In this document: positions 6,593-8,824 of the stretch, in pieces
Position numbering within the stretch: the first letter of the stretch is position 1
Layout: each line of letters starts with the position of its first letter
Assembly: GCA_040006675.1 (NCBI GenBank)
Contig: JBDTWM010000114.1
Span: 1 to 8,824, forward strand
DNA length: 8,824 nucleotides
Source of the DNA: Austwickia sp040006675
GTDB taxonomy: Bacteria; Actinomycetota; Actinomycetes; Actinomycetales; Dermatophilaceae
Reading direction: 5' to 3'
Made by a program: the position numbers and the translations under genes
Notes under the pieces: generated by a model
The model's input: only the letters and a program-made list of their open reading frames with translations
Told to the model about the DNA's origin: nothing
The model's database searches: none

Positions 6593-7111
6593 TCACCGCG
6601 AGTCCACCCGCGATCCCACAATGAACCGCAGCTGGACATGGTCAAGTTCGCGAAGGTTGCTCGCGGACAACATTCCGGCACCGGCGACGACCACCATGTC
6701 GGCCAGGGTGTGACGGGCCTGGAACGCCTTGATGATCGGGACGATCGTGGTCATCTGGGCCCTGTTGCCCTCATAGCAGCCGATTCGCGAGGGGGGAACC
6801 CGACCCAGACGACCAACAGACCGACCACGACCTGTGGGGCGACGCGGCGTTCCTTGGCAGTAGCCGACCTTGCGCAGCTCGTCCTCGTGCTCGGCCTCGA
6901 AGTACAAAGTGGTCACGTCGTATAAGCACAGCGAGACATCTGAGCTGTTCGCGGCGTGCACGAAGCACGCGGTCGCGATCTGGGCGCGATAGTCACCAAC
7001 CGCAGCCCGTTCCAGCGAGCGGAACATCGTGCCTAGCCACGCGTGTGCGATGCCCAGCTCGTCCAGCACGCGCACCGAGTCGGCCTTGCTCCTCGGCTCC
7101 ACGATCCGGGC
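6593..7111 (-). pseudogene. Remnant of an IS1634-type (DDE) transposase
   Basis: The minus-strand frame shows landmarks of IS1634-family transposases in order: ARIVEP-SKADS-RVLDELG, LCLYDVTTLYFEAE-EDELRKVG, IGCYEGN, TTIVPIIKAFQARH-LADMVVVA, and GMLSASNLRELD-LRFIVGSRV. The family usually runs to more than 500 residues, but only about 170 are covered, so both ends are missing. Between the ELRKVG and IGCYEGN blocks the reading frame is wrong. Translating the next frame from about 6858 restores KERRV-PQVVVGLLV, so single-base insertions near 6858 and in 6783-6796 cancel out. The catalytic DAG reads GAG (codon 6680-6682), a loss of the second Asp. The frame stays open upstream to an ATG at 7282 without further transposase similarity. 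No terminal repeats or target duplications were found. It is inactive. Confidence 0.85.
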
Positions 7112-7333
7112 CGGCCGCCACCGCGCGCACCCACCGGGCCAGTTCGGGAACCGACGTGCGGGCAGGGTCAGGTCACCGTCGCCGTCTGGGCCACCGGGTT
7201 GGCCTCCACACCTATCACCCCCGGGCGGTGTCGGGTGTCCGCGGAGGGCCTCCCGTTCGTCGTTCGTCGTCGTCCGATCCATCGGCGGTGTGACATCGAG
7301 GCCGTCGCCGGGGCGCAGCCCCTGCCGGGGACA

Positions 7334-7382
7334 GGACCAGGCCGTCGACCCCCGTGAGCCGGTCTGGTCCGGTCCGGTCCGG
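7334..7382. repeat. Inverted repeat and GGTCC tandem repeat downstream of the DUF302 gene
   Basis: GGACCAG (7334-7340) and CTGGTCC (7364-7370) are exact inverted repeats, 23 nt apart. The right arm runs into GGTCT followed by three GGTCC units (7361-7382). The block starts 8 nt past the DUF302 stop and could fold at the 3' end of that transcript, but it has no T-run. The rest of 7112-7389 contains nothing I can assign. Confidence 0.4.
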
Positions 7383-7389
7383 ACGCCCG

Positions 7390-7782
7390 TCAGGAGCTGA
7401 GTTGCTTCAGGGCGTCGGACAGCAGCGATCCGACGCGCTGTGCGACGGGTGCCATCGCGTCGTTCCCGGTGAGCAGGTGCATCGTCTGGGGGTCGATGGC
7501 CTCGACGATGGTGTGTGCCTCGTCGTCGTATCGAACGACGACGTTGCAGGGCAGGAGCAGACCGATCGAGGCCTCGGCCTGCAGGGCCTGGTGGGCGCTG
7601 GACGGGTCGCAGGCGCCGAGGATGATCTGCGGCGGGATGTCGACGTCGAGCTTCTTCTTCAAGGTGGCCGCCATATCGATCTCGGTCAGGACACCGAACC
7701 CGTGCTCGGCCAACGCCTGCCTGGTCGCGGCGAGGGCTTCCTCGAAGGGGCGATCAACGATCGTGGTCAGGGCGTAACCCAT
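7390..7782 (-). CDS. DUF302 domain-containing protein
   Basis: This 130-residue protein matches the DUF302 family: PFEEALAATRQALAEHGFGVLTEIDM (about residues 12-37), LGACDPSSAHQALQAEASIGLLLPCNVVVR (55-84), and a C-terminal EAIDP. The two conserved Cys (58 and 79) and His64 are present. Biochemical function is not established; DUF302 proteins often occur near copper, sulfur or redox genes. There is no signal peptide or membrane helix, so it is probably cytoplasmic. I chose ATG 7782 over the in-frame ATG at 7794, because GGAGG (7788-7792) then lies 5 nt upstream as an ideal ribosome-binding site. It starts 30 nt after the cupredoxin lipoprotein stop on the same strand, so the two probably share the CsoR-like operator at 8591-8610. 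Confidence 0.9.
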   Translation of the reverse strand: MGYALTTIVDRPFEEALAATRQALAEHGFGVLTEIDMAATLKKKLDVDIPPQIILGACDPSSAHQALQAEASIGLLLPCNVVVRYDDEAHTIVEAIDPQTMHLLTGNDAMAPVAQRVGSLLSDALKQLSS

Positions 7783-7812
7783 GTCTTCCTCCATTGACGA
7801 CGGAAACAGCGG

Positions 7813-8547
7813 TCAGGTGACGACAAGTTCCTGGTACATGCCGTTCGCGTAGTGGTTCTTCAGGTTGCATACCAGCTCATACCGCCCGGGGGCCAAGGTG
7901 AGCGTCGCCCAGCCCACCGAGCCCGAGGTGATCCCCTCCCCGGAGCCGGCGGCGCAGGAGTTCGACGCCTCACCCAGGCTGCCGGCCTCGTCGACCTTGC
8001 CGTCGGCTCCCGGGACCCGTGTGCCTGCCGCGGTGCCTGCGGGCAACGGCAGGGCCACGACCTCGTGGGTGCGCCACCCGAGGTTGGAGGCGACCAGGCT
8101 GACCTGCCCGGCCGAGACGGTGCCCGGCGTGGCATGGAGCATCATCCGGGCGCCCATCGGTGCATCTCCGCCCATCATCGAGGACATCCCCATGTCGCCC
8201 AGCGACACCACTACGGTCTGACCAGGCAGGGAGGCCGGGGCGGAGCACGTCAACGGCGCGTACTGATAGCCCGCCACGGAGCCCATACCGCCACCAGGCG
8301 AGGACCCGCCCATCATCCCGGATACCGTCTGGGAACCGCCCATCATCTCGCCACCCGAGGGCTGGCTGCCGCTGGACGAGCAAGCCGCCAACCCCACCAT
8401 CGCGCTCACGCCGGCCACAGCGAGCAGGACGCGAACCCCTCCGCGTCGCGGCAGGGACAGGCGACCTCCGCTCGTGTCTTCGCCCGCGCCGGGACCCGGG
8501 TGGGCGACCGCGTGACGTACGCCGGAGGTGTTGTGGATGAAGGTCAT
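7813..8547 (-). CDS. Met-rich cupredoxin-like copper-binding lipoprotein
   Basis: This 244-residue secreted protein is probably anchored to the outer face of the membrane. An extended N-region (1-37) precedes a hydrophobic core and lipobox GLAAC, with Cys56 the lipid-modified residue. A Ser/Gly/Met-rich segment follows (about 57-90, several MMGG units). A second MGMSSMMGGDAPMG patch (119-132) leads into a cupredoxin fold. Expected type-1 copper ligands are His161 (WRTHEVV), Cys227, His232 and Met237 (C-x4-H-x4-M, spaced as in auracyanin). Cys101 and Cys198 could form a disulfide. Met clusters suit Cu(I) binding, so storage, scavenging or electron transfer are all possible; copper tolerance fits the neighbours best. 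ATG 8547 has GGAG (8553-8556) 5 nt upstream. It probably heads an operon with the DUF302 gene under CsoR control. Confidence 0.87.
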   Translation of the reverse strand: MTFIHNTSGVRHAVAHPGPGAGEDTSGGRLSLPRRGGVRVLLAVAGVSAMVGLAACSSSGSQPSGGEMMGGSQTVSGMMGGSSPGGGMGSVAGYQYAPLTCSAPASLPGQTVVVSLGDMGMSSMMGGDAPMGARMMLHATPGTVSAGQVSLVASNLGWRTHEVVALPLPAGTAAGTRVPGADGKVDEAGSLGEASNSCAAGSGEGITSGSVGWATLTLAPGRYELVCNLKNHYANGMYQELVVT

Positions 8548-8590
8548 TCAGGCTCCATGGTCAGAGGCGATGCAGTTCAGTAGCCTCAAT

Positions 8591-8610
8591 GTATACCCCT
8601 GGGGGGATGT
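8591..8610 (-). promoter_or_regulatory. Probable CsoR operator upstream of the cupredoxin lipoprotein
   Basis: GTATACCCCTGGGGGGATGT (plus strand) contains TATACCCC, a 3-nt centre and a G-tract ending GGGGAT, close to the typical CsoR/copper box. It lies 44-63 nt upstream of the lipoprotein ATG at 8547. Minus-strand TATACA in the box can act as a -10, as in the ATPase promoter; no clear -35 is seen. A 6-bp inverted repeat (TCCCGT-ATC-ACGGGA, 8611-8625) adjoins it on the upstream side. Pattern-based assignment only. Confidence 0.65.
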
Positions 8611-8751
8611 TCCCGTATCACGGGACGCGTTCTTCATCAAACCTTCAGGGTTTCGCTGCGCTCAGTTTTCGGTGATCGGACGCCCCCGTGCTGGTTGAGG
8701 GCTCGCCGAGAGCCGCAGGGCAGCGGAGCGCGTCACGGTTAGGGTTGTGAC

Positions 8752-8824
8752 GTGCTGACAGTGCGAGGACTGCGAAAGTCCTACACCACCGGTCGTCGCA
8801 CCACGACCGCCCTCGACGGCGTCG
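8752..8824 (+). CDS. ABC transporter ATP-binding protein, N-terminal fragment (cut by window end)
   Basis: Only 24 codons are visible. They begin with a GTG start and read L-T-V-R-G-L-R-K-S-Y, then TTGRRTTTALDGV. This is the first beta-strand and A-loop tyrosine (SY) of an ABC ATPase, most like the MacB/LolD-type exporters that pair with FtsX-like permeases. The Walker A motif would follow just past the edge. It is the only plus-strand gene, divergent from the lipoprotein operon by about 200 nt. A weak AGGG lies 7 nt upstream. TAGGGT (8740-8745) ending 6 nt before the GTG would also allow a leaderless transcript. Substrate unknown. Confidence 0.75.
   Translation, partial: MLTVRGLRKSYTTGRRTTTALDGV

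Noticed and set aside
7852..8583. Plus-strand frame (243 residues) opposite the lipoprotein
   Set aside because: It lies antisense to a gene with clear lipobox and cupredoxin ligands, and has no recognisable motifs.

Overview
The window is GC-rich DNA with the gene content of an actinomycete (Actinomycetota). The pspA–pspAA–htpX–pspAB gene order, the CsoR-type repressor and the lipoprotein style all fit that group; genus and species cannot be read from it. Nearly every gene lies on the minus strand. Only the partial ABC-transporter gene at the right edge is on the plus strand.

Read in the direction of transcription (right to left), the layout is as follows. (1) 8752-8824: the first codons of an ABC-transporter ATPase, pointing right and divergent from everything else. 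(2) 8610-7390: a CsoR-like operator, then a Met-rich cupredoxin lipoprotein and a DUF302 protein, probably one transcript. (3) 7282-6593: a decayed, inactive IS1634-type transposase fragment. (4) 6520-3456: two very small membrane proteins with Met/Gly/His/Cys-rich segments, followed by a tightly packed envelope-stress operon of pspA, pspAA, htpX and pspAB, with overlaps or gaps of 3-4 nt. (5) 3455-2904: a poorly explained stretch with at most one small His-rich ORF. (6) 2903-97: a second CsoR-like operator, a Cu(I) P1B-1 ATPase with an N-terminal YHS domain and heavy-metal-binding domain, and csoR.

The genes read as a copper-handling island. CsoR (Cys-His-Cys copper ligands) would repress its own ATPase operon and, through the matching operator at 8591-8610, the cupredoxin/DUF302 operon at the other end. 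The ATPase would export Cu(I) across the cytoplasmic membrane, and the lipoprotein would bind copper outside it. The PspA/HtpX block between them would protect and quality-control the membrane. Its small metal-ligand-rich leading genes suggest, but do not prove, that membrane stress defence has been tied to metal stress here.

The least explained items are the two small membrane proteins at the head of the psp operon (one apparently frameshifted, with an in-frame hexanucleotide repeat in its membrane segment), a perfect 16-bp inverted repeat between them, and the unassigned 2970-3455 region.
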